In this document: piece by piece, positions 11,164 to 23,500 of the stretch
Layout of the letters: each line of letters begins with the position of its first letter
Numbering within the stretch: the first letter of the stretch is position 1
From: Turritopsis dohrnii
Lineage: Eukaryota; Cnidaria; Hydrozoa; Anthoathecata; Oceaniidae
DNA: 64,000 bases
Direction: 5' to 3'
Assembly: GCA_027922465.2 (NCBI GenBank)
Contig: BQMF02000418.1
Span: 248,001-312,000, forward strand
Made by a program: the position numbers and the translations under genes
The notes under the pieces: generated by a model
Databases searched by the model: none
Told to the model about the DNA's origin: nothing
The model's input: only the letters and a program-made list of their open reading frames with translations

Positions 11164-14100
11164 CCCAATGGGCACGCGACGTTATTTCAACGTTGAATTT
11201 TGGTTGAATTATGGTCGGTCGGTCGACAACCTATAATCAACCTTGGTTCAACGTTGTAAAAATTACGTTGATTCGACAAACGTTTTTTCAACGTTGGTTC
11301 AACGTTGTTTTGGCAACGTTAGATGAACGGAATAATTACCAACACTTAATCAACGTTGAAATTGCAACGTTGATGTAACGTTTGAAAACCAACGTTGAAA
11401 CAACATTGTATCTTTTAACGTTATTTCAACGGATGCAAATACAACGTTGAACCAACGTTGCGGAAATGACGTTTCATCAACGTTGTTATGTTCACCGTTG
11501 AAACAACGTCTGAAAACTAACATTGATACAACATTTGCAAATCAACGTTGAACCAACATTGGATCGATAACGTTATTTCAACGGAAGAAATTTCAACGTT
11601 GAACCAACGTTTAAAAAGTGAGGTTGATGCAGCGTTTGTAAATCAACGTTGATACAACATTGGATCAATAACGTTATTTCATCAGATGGAAATACAACGT
11701 TGAATCAACGTTTTAAGAATTATGTCACATCAGTGCTGTCAATGTCTTAAACTCTGTTTAAGTAGAGCAGAAGTTAAACTAAACGAAAGTGTGGAAGAAA
11801 GGTGAATGGTCCCATTTGATTTAGTTTTTACGAAGAGTATTGTTAAGTGTGTTGAATATTGACTGATATATCACTATACAAAAAAAAAAATTAAACAGAG
11901 ATTATGATATTCAGTAAAAATTTAACGACCTCTTTCCTATTAAAACAATAAAGATACGGCTGTTAACATTTGTCTTAACTGATCGTTAAGAAACTTATTT
12001 TTTTGATTTTCTCATTGAACAGTGATAACCTAAGAGAGTAAATCAGATGATACAGAGAGCATCTTAAGGGAGTCATTTTGCTTTTGAAGAGAAAAGAACA
12101 AAACTAACGCTGGCCGTTATTTCAGTTACTTTATTTTTTATCTGATACCATCACTCGTGTTTTTAACATTCTTTTTTAAGATTTCCATGGAATGGATAAT
12201 CTTATTCATTTCGGCGGCGTATCTATTTCTCTATCTATCTATCTATCAGGGTAATGCTCTAGCCTGTGATTTTCATATCTCCGCTGTGATGATAATGTAA
12301 AATGTTGACAGGCTAAAGCTGAACCGAAAGCATGTAAAAACAATATGGTGGCGCGTGGAAGGTCGTGCTTGTGTTTTGTGCTTGGTACTTTTATCTGGAA
12401 ATGTTGGAAAAGTTTACGTACAGATCATTTCATAATTAAAGAACTGCATGTGACTTGTAAAGAGACAGGACTATCGTTTGTATAACAAAATATACGTGAT
12501 TTACAGTCGAATTTTGAGAATTTTATATACAGGTTGTTGATAATAATAACAAGAGAAGGAAGAATATCATAACATTGATATTATACTGTGTATGAAGACT
12601 CATTTATCTGATGCCGAATCTCAAGATTTGTATTTAATCGATGGTTATGAATTGTATACATTGACATATGAAACAAATAAATTGGGAAGACAAGATATTG
12701 AATGAAAATATCATGGATTAAGATATTTTCACAAAAGAGAATTCCCATCCTAGTCTTCTTACATGCTGCATGTATTGCTTGGCTGACAACAAAATATCTG
12801 TCAAAAGGCTTCAATAATGATTTTAATTATGTTGTGCAGTCTTTGAAAAAAGAAACGATGTAATCTTGAAGAGAGTTTGTGTCAGTACCTATGATGATCC
12901 AGACATTATTTAAAAACAGTAAATTGATACACTTTGAAGCAGTTACGAGATGTCGATTGGTTTACAGTCTACAAAACAATAAACATTAACAAGACCATAC
13001 CAAATTCATGAGATCATTTTTAATAACTATGCCCTGGTAATAGAAAAGAAACTTAAGTGATGTCCTTGCCCATGGCTGAATACCGTCTTCGTGTCTAATT
13101 ACGGACAGCATTTGTAATTACGGACATCAAAATGTAAACAAACATTCTTGTCACGAAAATAGACATGCATTCTTGCCAAGTTCACCACGTATAACTGAAT
13201 AAAATGTTTTATGAAACAGAGCAATCCAATAGAGAGCAATTAACACTAACACTTGAAGAATAATAGACCGTGAAAATCATAATGGCCTATATTTCAATAC
13301 TCAGTAAAAAGTGTCCTCCCCCACTGTGATTGACGTACAAAAACTTTATTTATTTGACTTGTTTTATGATAATTAACTTTCTAAAAGCATGATCTAAAAA
13401 CATTTTCATTCCTCTCAATTCATTTTTAAACATAAATTTTCGACCTGTCGATATTTCATGACGGAGGTGGCCATTATCATTTTTTATCCGTAAATATGGC
13501 TACCATAGTACACACGGAGCTCATAAAAATACGCATGATTCTCAAGAGGGCACAGTCTATTTCAAATCTTTAAAGTTTAGAAAAATAAATTCTAAATGGC
13601 ATATCGGTAATTTTCTCTAGCGTTCAAATAAATTTAATTATCTCTCTCTGAAGTTTGTTTTATTACAGTTTGGTTGACAGTACGTGATGTGCCGTGTTTC
13701 TAATTTACAGACGGTTGGAATTATGTTTTGATCATGTCCGTAATTACCAAGGCTGTCCGTAATTAGACACAAAGACGGTAAGTCATTTAAAAGCAAAATG
13801 AACAATCACGATGCAGTATATTAAGGAAAGCCAACAGAGTAAAGGTCACACCTATCCTGCCTTATTCTGTTTGTTGCAAATAAAGCAAACCTCTGTGGCT
13901 GTGTGAAAACTGCTCTGTATTTTAGACCACGGAAGAACATAAGGATCAAAAAGTTATTACGTAATTGCCCAGTGAATTTGAAATTTTACTTCTGTCGACT
14001 TATTGAATAGTTCTTGACGATTTTTATTTTTTTAATTTTTATGTATATAAGCAATTTTACATTGTATATATTTATTTTCACTCTGCAAATTTGTTATTGT

Positions 14101-15221
14101 ACTTAACAGGACTTATATATATGGAAAGAGAGAGAAAGCAGCATACATACATAATGAAGTGTATAATCCCTTAGAAAAAAGTTTATTTTTGACAATGAAA
14201 AGTAATCACAACAACATCTTTTATCAAATTAAAATTACAAGCATGTCATGCTTAAGTTACGGAAATCTTTTAACCACTTAGTTGTTTCTTGTTTAATGAA
14301 TCAAACAATCGTGTTTTCATAATTCTTTTTAATGAATCAAAAGATCTGAAGTTTATCTAGAAATGCCTCAACAACGATCGTCACTTATATTCGGTTCCTC
14401 GGTTTTTTGATCTTGATTTTTAAAATTATTTTCAGTTTATATACACATGTATATATATGTTAATGTTTTATGTTTTTTTGTTTTGTAAGGAACGCGTTTA
14501 TAAGGAACCTGAGGCTGAAAATGGCTTAAAAATAATGAATTGCTCAGGAAGTTACTAGGCTGAAGAATGAAAAAACAGCAACAATTTTCTTTTTCTGAAA
14601 TGTACTAAATTCTTGTGTGATGATAATAATAGAAACGTGTCACGCCAAATGAAAAAACACAGTTAAAAAGCAAGGAACTTAATAAGAACCTTTGAAGCTG
14701 AGAACTCCAGCCCTAAAGCAAGTGATCAGGTTTCTTATGAAAAAAGAAAACGTGTATGAAAGTCATTGTATATATTTATTATATATTTGTTAAGAAACAT
14801 GCTAAAACGGAATTTGCTGTTATGTTTTGTCTCTAATGTAAAATGAAGTTCTCTTTCAAGCTGATCGAAATCATGTTTTAAACCAATATTAAGTCAAGGT
14901 TACACATCAAACGTTGAATCAACATCAGTATGTCAACGTTGAAACTGCCATGGTGAAATAACGTTGTCTCTGCTTTCAAATTCAATCATAATCCAACGTT
15001 GGTTCCGACGTTGGGAAGTGACGTTGCATCAACGTCTGCTCATCAACATTAACACAACGTTGAATATAAAACGTTGAATCAACGTTGGTATTTTAACGTT
15101 GTAACTTAGTCTGTGAAATAACGTTGTCTCACCTTTCAAATTCAATCATAATTCAACGTTGTTCCGACGTTTTGGTGTGACGTTGATTCAACGTTGAACC
15201 AACGTTCGCGTGCCCACTGGG
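11164..15221. mobile_element. 4-kb non-autonomous DNA element with AACGTT palindrome arrays at both ends
   Basis: The element starts CCCAATGGGCACGCG at 11164 and ends CGCGTGCCCACTGGG at 15221, an inverted pair. Just inside each end is an array built on the palindromic hexamer AACGTT, usually as CAACGTTG spaced by A/T-rich words. I count about 20 hexamers in 11180-11715 and about 12 in 14905-15207. Between the arrays the sequence has no transposase-like frame; the longest open frames are under 80 codons. It includes a TCTA microsatellite (12226-12247) and a nested element (13083-13778). Outer flanks do not show a clean duplication. I do not assign a superfamily. Confidence 0.75.
13083..13778. 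mobile_element. TA-flanked DNA element nested in the AACGTT element
   Basis: A 696-bp segment lies between TA dinucleotides (13081-13082 and 13779-13780). Its ends, CCGTCTTCGTGTCTAATTAC and the inverse GTAATTAGACACAAAGACGG pattern, match over roughly 50 bp. Both arms contain two copies of TAATTACGGACA. TA target duplication suggests Tc1/mariner or pogo-type mobilisation. No transposase frame remains. Confidence 0.8.
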
Positions 15222-15840
15222 TTCTCTTTGAAAACAGCGCAATCATCTTTGATATTCTGTTTGAAAACAAGACCATATAAAGTTAGACCATACGAGTTTC
15301 GACATTACCCTTAATATGCAGATGTATAAACTCAGCGTATCACAAAGTCTGACAAATTATCGTCATGTAGTAAGGTTTTGTTCAAAGTATCTGAAAGTCG
15401 AAATCAGGTTTGTATACTACTCCGATCAATAAACTACCCATGAAATGCCCTGGGACGTCACACTTTGGGGAAATATGTAACTGCATTTGTGAAAATCTTG
15501 TTATTACAGGGACCTTACGATACTATGGCGGCAATGAAGACGACGACGTATAAAATGTTAAAAGAACAAAGACAAATATCTTCATTGTTTGGTAAATATA
15601 GGGTAAATTCCAAAGGATCTCATCAACATATAAAATTTGTACATAAAAGAGTTAGGAAGGAGAACAGTGAGAGAGAGTAAAACAGAAGTAGAGTACAGTA
15701 TGGATTTTGATTAAATGCAGAAGATATTACTTAAATGTTGAAGTGAGGACTGGTCCCAACAGTCATTAAAGAAAACGCCACGAGGATCCACATACGAAAA
15801 TCTATATTTACATTTTGGAATTTTTAAAACAATCACCATA

Positions 15841-15998
15841 GGCGTATTCAAGGTCAGTCACAAAAAGTGGAGGAGTTCAACATTACGATATTTCTTTTCA
15901 GTCTTAAGTATCGACTAGGTTACTTGCACGCTTTCCTTTTCTACTTTAAATGACTAAACCCTCCTCCACAAATTTTGACTGACCTCTGGCTACGCCTC
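15841..15998. mobile_element. Foldback MITE
   Basis: About 158 bp with inverted arms: GGCGTATTCAAGGTCAGTCA on the left, with the inverse TGACTGACCTCTGGCTACGC on the right, each followed inward by a GTGGAGGAG/CTCCTCCAC stretch. There is no coding capacity. The target duplication is not clear. Confidence 0.6.
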
Positions 15999-16249
15999 AA
16001 TAACAATAACAAACAAACAATCAGATCAGTGTAAAAATTAATAATTTGTACAGTAGGTATTTCCTGACTCAGCAAGTTTGTCAGTTTAGCACATTGCTAA
16101 GTGAGGAATTTTAAGTGGATAAATTTCTACTTTGGTAAGTGTACAAATTAATAAGTTAGGAAATACTTATTACAAAGTTTAAATGTTATATTAATAAAAC
16201 GTTACATGATGAATGTGGCAGATAGAGATCACCGTTATTGCCAGCACTG

Positions 16250-18763
16250 TTATGAGGTTTCTCCCTCTTGTCTGCCAGTCCCTCTTTTCTTGTTGTAATA
16301 CAGAAAGCTGATCAGTGCACCCTTGAAACTTCGCAAAACAATTGCAACAAGGAGCACGACGGCGTTGTAGATGTCTTTAGCCATGTTGGATTGTTCTCCA
16401 ACAATTTGTATGAACTGAAATACTTCTATAATTCCAAGCAGAAGGATCATCTTCAAAGCCACTTTTCCACTCGCATATCGTTTTTTCTCTTTCATTTTCA
16501 TAACGCTTGTGTTATTTCTGTTTGTCATGTGGATTTTGAAAATGGATTTGGAGACCAGGACAAAAGAGATAATCAAAGAAAGTACTGATGGTAAATGAAA
16601 TGTAACCAGTTTCATGTGGTAATCCTCAAGCCAACAAAACACTGTGGTGTCGTAAATAACGGAGACAGATAAACCAAATGTAAACACCAGTACATTACAG
16701 ATGATAAACAAGAACGGAAAAAAGACAGCAATGAGACCATGTTTGATGAATTTCCTTTTGATGTCTTTTACTGCTTCGGCTGTCGTCTTTCCATGAATAG
16801 CGCAATAAAACTGATAAGCATTGACCAGAACAAAGCAAAATACAATCAATGTCAACCAGTGCAACAGAAAGGCCAAAGCGATACAAAGATACCTTGGGAT
16901 GTGTGTATATCTTTGTAAAATTGCGGATAAGATATAGACAGCGTCGCTGAAAAGAATGCTACTGCACAGACCTGCGATGTCCAGTTTTGGTAAAGTTATC
17001 ATCGTTTCGTCGCACTTAAACTTCATCAAAAGTGCAAGAAGACTTGAAATACTTAACGAGAATCCTACCAAACTCACATAAAAATTTAATTCTTTAAAAA
17101 CTTTTTTCCAATATGGTGTCTTGATGGTTTCTTTGCAAACCGCAAAGCCGTCTCCATGAGGTACATATTGGTTGATACGGACGCTGTTTTCAAGCTGTGG
17201 ACTTTCAATTGTCCAATCTCTTTTGATAATGTAATCTTTTAAATATTCCAGTTGACATGAAGAATCCATGTAAAATTCATTACAGTTGAAGGCATGATAA
17301 TTCGTCCCTTTTTCATCAATCGTAATGAAGACGTTATGTAGTGAAGAGTTCATAGAAGACGGGGATACTTCACACGTGCTGAAGTTGAACAACGATGTCA
17401 TATTAACGGGTAGGGCACAAAACTTGTCATTAGGAAAAACATGAGCTGGATTGAAACCGTGCCTAGTTGTTTTCAACTGTTCTTTACTACCGGACATGAT
17501 ACCAACTTCTTGAATGGTGTTTCCAATTATATCATCGGCAGTTATGTTACGAATGAATGCATCAAGCTCTAAGGGTTGAACATCTACCGTGAATATATCA
17601 TCAATGAATTCTACTAAATTTAATTCTTTTTGTTTCATCCACGACGTTATGAATGTGTTGTTAGACCGAGGGAGCTTTACCTTGATATAGAGTAACATCT
17701 TATCTCGTTCGAGACATTTTAGCGCATCAATGGAGAAATTACCAATTGTTGAATGATTGTTACCTTTAGAAGTGATTTCCGTTTTTACACAAATAGAGCC
17801 CTTGCTTTTGTAACCATAGTTACAAAATTGCCTTGTGCATTTTTTTGCCAGTATATCTTCCAGTTCAGATTTTGAGCATGGTTGATAAGAAGGTTTATTC
17901 AAATCTATTAAAACAGAATATTCAAAAACTAGAATACTTCCTTGAGTAGTAGATGCATTAACTGTTCTGCAGGCTAGATCATCGCTACAATGAAGATTTC
18001 TTTTATCTCCCACTGGTCCATAGTAGGAAAAGCATAACAGAGATCGACATTCTGGAGATGGATAAAAAAAGTTCCTTAACTGGATTTCTTTCATCCTCCA
18101 AATATCATTTTCGAGTTTGATTCTACATTTCTTATCTTTCTGCTGCAATAGAGCAAGCGCCTCTGTGAGATTGTTTTTCCCACCACACACCAACGAAATA
18201 TTAAGGTGTGTGTAGCGTTGGACTGAATTGCATATCGCACAGTGAGAACTTCTGTATAAAAGTCCATGTTTATCCATTACTGGGACAAGGGGAGTGGAAA
18301 CGTAGTTGCTCTCGTTGCATTTGATTGCATTAAGTGAAGTGTCATTTTGAAATTGACATGTCGTGATTAGGCGCACTACTTCTACATTCGTCGGCAGAAC
18401 TTTCTGTTTCGCAAGATAGTTTAAGGGGAGGATGTTTGCTAAAACAGTTCTCTGATATCTCGATATAAATTCGGTATCCTTTTGTGCCAGCTCTTTAATA
18501 TATAAGGAGATGTTTTTACTATGATATGTTTTCCAGAATTGATCCACGCAACAGGTTTTACGAACAAAACAATCTTTGTCACAAAAACAATGTTTACCAT
18601 CAGGGACTTTCTCGCACAAATAATGGTCTGCCTGTTGGTGTAGCAAATAGCCATCCCACGGGAATGGTTTATATGGCTGTTGTGTGGTAGACCCAAGTAT
18701 ACATGAAATGACTCCACATAAAACCAAAATTTTCATAAAATTATCCATGTTGCTTTTCTCCAA
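16250..18763 (-). CDS. Intronless 7-TM receptor with somatomedin-B-like domain
   Basis: This is a continuous 837-codon frame. An upstream-most Met is at 18763. Met6 or Met10 may be the true start, since each is followed directly by a signal-peptide core (KILVLCGVISCILG). Residues about 50-75 hold a cysteine cluster (CEKVPDGKHCFCDKDC, then CC) of somatomedin-B type. A long cysteine- and N-glycosylation-rich ectodomain follows, to about residue 555. Seven hydrophobic segments then follow, with TM1 FYVSLVGFSLSISSLLALLM and TM7 IYNAVVLLVAIVLRSFKGAL. A VFCWLED stretch in the second extracellular loop fits class B/adhesion-like (Methuselah-like) receptors. I see no clear GPS cleavage motif before TM1. 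The tail is short and basic. Being intronless next to intron-rich neighbours suggests retroposition or an expanded single-exon family. Ligand unknown. Confidence 0.85.
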   Translation of the reverse strand: MEKSNMDNFMKILVLCGVISCILGSTTQQPYKPFPWDGYLLHQQADHYLCEKVPDGKHCFCDKDCFVRKTCCVDQFWKTYHSKNISLYIKELAQKDTEFISRYQRTVLANILPLNYLAKQKVLPTNVEVVRLITTCQFQNDTSLNAIKCNESNYVSTPLVPVMDKHGLLYRSSHCAICNSVQRYTHLNISLVCGGKNNLTEALALLQQKDKKCRIKLENDIWRMKEIQLRNFFYPSPECRSLLCFSYYGPVGDKRNLHCSDDLACRTVNASTTQGSILVFEYSVLIDLNKPSYQPCSKSELEDILAKKCTRQFCNYGYKSKGSICVKTEITSKGNNHSTIGNFSIDALKCLERDKMLLYIKVKLPRSNNTFITSWMKQKELNLVEFIDDIFTVDVQPLELDAFIRNITADDIIGNTIQEVGIMSGSKEQLKTTRHGFNPAHVFPNDKFCALPVNMTSLFNFSTCEVSPSSMNSSLHNVFITIDEKGTNYHAFNCNEFYMDSSCQLEYLKDYIIKRDWTIESPQLENSVRINQYVPHGDGFAVCKETIKTPYWKKVFKELNFYVSLVGFSLSISSLLALLMKFKCDETMITLPKLDIAGLCSSILFSDAVYILSAILQRYTHIPRYLCIALAFLLHWLTLIVFCFVLVNAYQFYCAIHGKTTAEAVKDIKRKFIKHGLIAVFFPFLFIICNVLVFTFGLSVSVIYDTTVFCWLEDYHMKLVTFHLPSVLSLIISFVLVSKSIFKIHMTNRNNTSVMKMKEKKRYASGKVALKMILLLGIIEVFQFIQIVGEQSNMAKDIYNAVVLLVAIVLRSFKGALISFLYYNKKRGTGRQEGETS

Positions 18764-20520
18764 TGTTTATTCTGTCGAAAAACTTATCTAGCTCATAATA
18801 TTTTCTCTGCTCTAATTAATACCATGTGTCGATTCTTTCTGTTTGCTATTTTGAATCCTTTTTCCATCAAAACCGCAGCTGAAAATATCTATTTTCAAAG
18901 AACATCAACAAGTAACATCAACGCGACAACCAATTCATATACTAACATATTTATATATTGGATTAATAATGTTTTTTGAACTGTTTAAACAACGCGTTTA
19001 TGCCCAGTTAGCAACTTTGGCCTTGTTTTAAGAACAGATGAAAACATTATTGCTGAATCAAGCATAACAAGAAAGTGCAAAGAAATTGATCGCTTTGATG
19101 CGTTCGTGGGAGGTGGGAGGGTGGAAAAGGTGGAAAAATCTTTCACTTTCTGTAATTTTGGTTCTAATGGCCCCTTCATTCACAGGACCCTCATTTGTAA
19201 TAGTTCTACCGAGCAGATAAGGCTTAGACATTTGAGAATACCAATTCTTTTCAGTTGAAACATAATTTATTTATTTAAATCTTTCAATATTAGTGCAGGT
19301 GTCTTTTCAATGCTCTATCTATGTTTTAGTCTATGTTCAATGTCGGTTATATCTCATAATAAGAATAAACATATTACAAGCACCAGGGAAACGTATGTTA
19401 AACTCGAAAGAAATTCCATGATAAAGAAACCTCACCTCGTAAAACAAATGTTGTTTTGTTTTTTTTGCTGTGGTCTAAATTTAGGAATCTAAGAATGACC
19501 ATTGAAGTTCAGGTCTATTCATAGACTTTCTGAACTATTCAAAAACAACAAAAACCTGGCAGAACATGTAGTTCTGGCTTCTTAAAAGACGTATATCATG
19601 TTACAAGATTTTTGTTCTTGACCAACAAAATATTCGACGTCATGAAACCGTAATTTACATTACATGTTTTAAATCGCTTAATTCTGATGTCTCTTGAGAA
19701 GATTGAGCATGTGAAGATTTCTGGCTAATCAGGTTAGTTTTCAATGATTTATTACATCATCCAAATGATCTAAGCATAAACAAAAAAGACAAGTTTATAA
19801 ATTGATGTTGTTGTGGTAAGGGGCTTGCTTTCTGTTTCAGTCGTACCTCCATGGTCGTAGGATTAATGAATGCCCGTTTTATGCCAGCAACTACAACATT
19901 TTTGAATCAATTCACTCAGTCTAACTTTCAACTTGAAAATGATCTTGATCTGTATTGATTGATTGAAAAGTAGTTTGACAAGTAGTTCTTGGCAAAAAAA
20001 ACAAAATCGGCAAAAAAGTTAAGTCGGTAAATAAAAAGTCGGCAAAAAATTTTAGTCGGCAAAAAATATTGGTCACCTAGCCAAAATTTAGTCACTTTTT
20101 GCCGAACTTTTTTACCGATAAGGTACAATCCACATCCCGTTCACGTATTGTTTGTGTTACACGCTAATGCATTTTCCACACATATCATGGTCTGGAAAAG
20201 TTGGAAATACCGATACTAAGTCTCTAGAATGTAGAGATGATGTGTCGGGATATTTTTCACCAGTATATACCAGTATATCTACATTATATCTTCAAATGCT
20301 GCGAGACTTCGATCGTAACGGCGATTAATGAAACCATTGATCTATTGGTAGTTGTAGGGAATCCATTATGAAATTAACGTGAAAAGCTCATTCATTTTGA
20401 ATGGTATTACCGTAGACGGGAAGAACATTTATTCGAAAGGAGCATCCAACGTTTTCGTAGTTAGTGACATTAGTGTAACCAATGGTTACATTTTGTTGAT
20501 ATTCGGGTTTTTTATGTCAT
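18764..20520. other. Intergenic stretch between the receptor and the sulfotransferase
   Basis: No gene is supported. The stretch holds the AGTCGGCAAAAA tandem array (listed separately) and otherwise AT-rich sequence. Both flanking genes are on the minus strand, so it contains the receptor's promoter side and the sulfotransferase's 3' flank. Confidence 0.4.
19985..20118. repeat. Imperfect tandem array of an AGTCGGCAAAAAA unit
   Basis: Words of the type AGTCGGCAAAAAA recur about every 20 bp, with variants (GTCGGTAAATAAAA, GTCACTTTTTGCCGAA), and part of the array is inverted at the right. No coding potential. It may be the remnant of a foldback element. Confidence 0.5.
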
Positions 20521-23500
20521 TCAATTTCTTTTGCACGATGATTCCTCTATTTCCTTCCAAAGCTCTAAAAGAAAATTCGGTATATCATATTGAAATGTAT
20601 TTAAGCGAAGTAAATTATCTGAAATCTTTTGAAAATCCAACTCATACCTTGCAACCGTTTGGAAACAGTTAGGACAATATTTTTTACGAAAGTATTTTAT
20701 GTAATCTGGTTCTGCTGTTATGCTTTTTTCGCAAAATGATTTCAGTTTTTCATCATGAACAACCAAAACCTCATACGACTTTACATTAATGTAATCATAC
20801 TTATTCCAAGTAATCACTTCTTTTAATTGGCAAGATATGTAGAATTGTTCATTTTTTTGTTTAAAAATTTTTAAATCATTCCAGAATTCGTCTCCATACG
20901 ACTGGATTTTCGACCATAATGTTTTATTGAAGTAATTATACAGCATTACATCACCAGCATTCCAATCCCGGATCTGTTGCTTGGTTTCTTCAGTCACAGT
21001 GTCATTGCTCCAAAATCGTGAATTTTGTTTTATATACAAAATATCTTCAAAATCCCAGCAAAACTCTTTCATTAGTAAAACTAAACTTTCATCAAAATAT
21101 TCTGTTATAAGAACCAAATCAAATTCTCTTGCCAGTTTCTGGATATACGTTGCGAAACTGTAATTTGTACCTCCAAGATCAAACAACATCCCATTTTGTA
21201 TGAGATTCAGTACTTCGTTGTCACCTTCCCTGTTCCTGTACATTTCTATAATCGCGGAAGAATTTTTCAAGAAATCTTCTAGTTCCATGTATTTGTTATA
21301 TCTTTTACCATTTTTTAGTACATGACTGCGAAATAGATCCCAAAAGTCAAAGTAATCATACGTGCTTTGAAAGTGTGTCACTGGATCTCGTAATATCGTG
21401 ATGTATTTGGGATGTTTCTCCATGAAAATATTCATCTCCATTCTATTGTACCTAAAAACAAAGCATTTATAAGGAAGAAGCTAGAATGTGAATTGCGAAA
21501 TAAACACAGTCTTGACACAGTGTATCCAATATTTCCCTGACTTTACAGTTTTGAAGTCTACCCACTTCAATTCCGTATTGAATGAAGAGAAACATTATCT
21601 CATATGAAGACTTACACCGCGTGGTTTGCGAGAATGTTTCCTTTGAAGTCACCTAAACTAGTGAAATCAACAGTACCCAAGCTGAATGGACGAGGCCAAC
21701 CAAATCTATTTAAGTTCTTTAAAGGAACTAATACGCGGAGGTCCCTCGTATCCCCAAACCTGTTCAGAATATTGGTTATTGTACTGCCGCCAGTTTTGTG
21801 TGTTTTCAAAAAGATGATGTTTTCCTGTTTCTTTCCACATCTAAAAAGTAATGTCATAAGCCAAGTAAAGCTACATTTTGCTGAAATTAAAATATTTTGG
21901 ATATTGGCTAGACATGAAATCTTTTGGATAACTTAGTCAGATTGTTCAAAAACACAGAAAATAAAAATCTTTTATGACTGCATGTCCTTGATATAAACCT
22001 TACTTTGCATTTCACCAGATTTATAGTTTGGATAAATCATCATTAGGTCTTACTCATTGTGGGAAATAAAAAGAAGGAGAGAAAAGGGAAATTGCATTTG
22101 GGAAAGTTTCATAACTGCCTTTGTCAAAACTGCAGTAAACCGAGACGAATATTATTGAAATACATTTATAGAAATTGTATGTCCTTCTCTTTTTGTAAGC
22201 CAATAATTTCAGGTAAAAATGATAGGTGTAACAGATTAACTATCTATTATGCGATCTGTTGTTCATCATCATAGGATATGTGAACTAAAATGGTATAACC
22301 ATTAAGTATTTTGTGGCTCAGAATGATTCATAAATGAGATGAATGTCACGTGAGTGACTTATGAATGTCGCTGAGATAGACATATGCTTCATTCTATTTG
22401 ACAAGGATCATTGCTAAATCCTCGTCATTTAAGCACTATATTCTATAATCTGTTGCACAAGAAAGGTTCATCGCTTCACATTGCCACTACTCAACAAGCT
22501 TTGGACCAAATCAATCTTCATGAGTTTCGTTGATCCGTTTTATTTGACTGTCATCTCCTTTCGCACTTTATTTACTAATTTATTGTTTTGTTGTTGTTTT
22601 GGGGTTTTTTTTAATATTACTAGTTTCTACTTTTAATTGCATTTTCTCGTAAGAGGACACACATTGATATCAGTTATTTTAACTGAAGTGACAACAAAAT
22701 ATGGTAACAGTCAAGAAACTCACAAAGTCATAAACTTAATGTCTCACCGTGTGTTAATGCTATCTATTGTACCACTCTTCACATCCAGTATGCTGGGTAT
22801 CGTTTTTTCATCTCCTATGTCTTCCTCCTGCAACCTATGAAATACATAAAAGCCTAATTAATTTCTTTTCTTAGTCCGATAACATGGAGAGGTGAATCCA
22901 GAGTTTAGTCAAAATTTATGGAGTTAAGTTAAGCTGAAGTTAGCGAAGTATTCCAATGTAACGCCCTCTCACGACTCTATTAAAAAGGATTTGTATTTGG
23001 TCGGCCAGTTAGGTTTCGACCGGTCAATATCTAATGTAATTTAGATTGATCTAATAATTATATATTTAGAAGAGAAAAGTAAAACGTTTACAGACGATCT
23101 AATGCACACTTAAGATTGAAAAGGCATTGACTTGTACTCCTCCACTTTTTTCATTGCCTCTGGATTCACTTCTAACATAATTCAAATGTCTGTTTATTTA
23201 TTTTACTAAACATAGGAGAAGCTGGTTTTGGTTGTGTGCAGTTGAAACTACGATTGTGGTGTTGCCTTGGTTTGCATTGTTTGAATAAAATGTTATTTTC
23301 CGGTCACAGCGTTTTTCTTATAGAGTATAGTGCCTGTTTTTTTACTTGCAATTGGCCACAAGGCCGTTTATATTGTATTTGGTATAGAAAATGTAAACTA
23401 AAAGCGTTTAAAAACAGATTCCAGTTAATTTGACTTCAACAACAGATCAATTGACAGTACACACTTCATAGAAATTGAGAGTGAATGTGCCTTATAAATT

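Noticed and set aside
12581..12814. 77-codon minus-strand frame inside the AACGTT element
   Set aside because: No resemblance to a transposase and too short to support a function.
15465..15680. 71-codon basic plus-strand frame
   Set aside because: No domain, no neighbours and a purine-rich simple composition.
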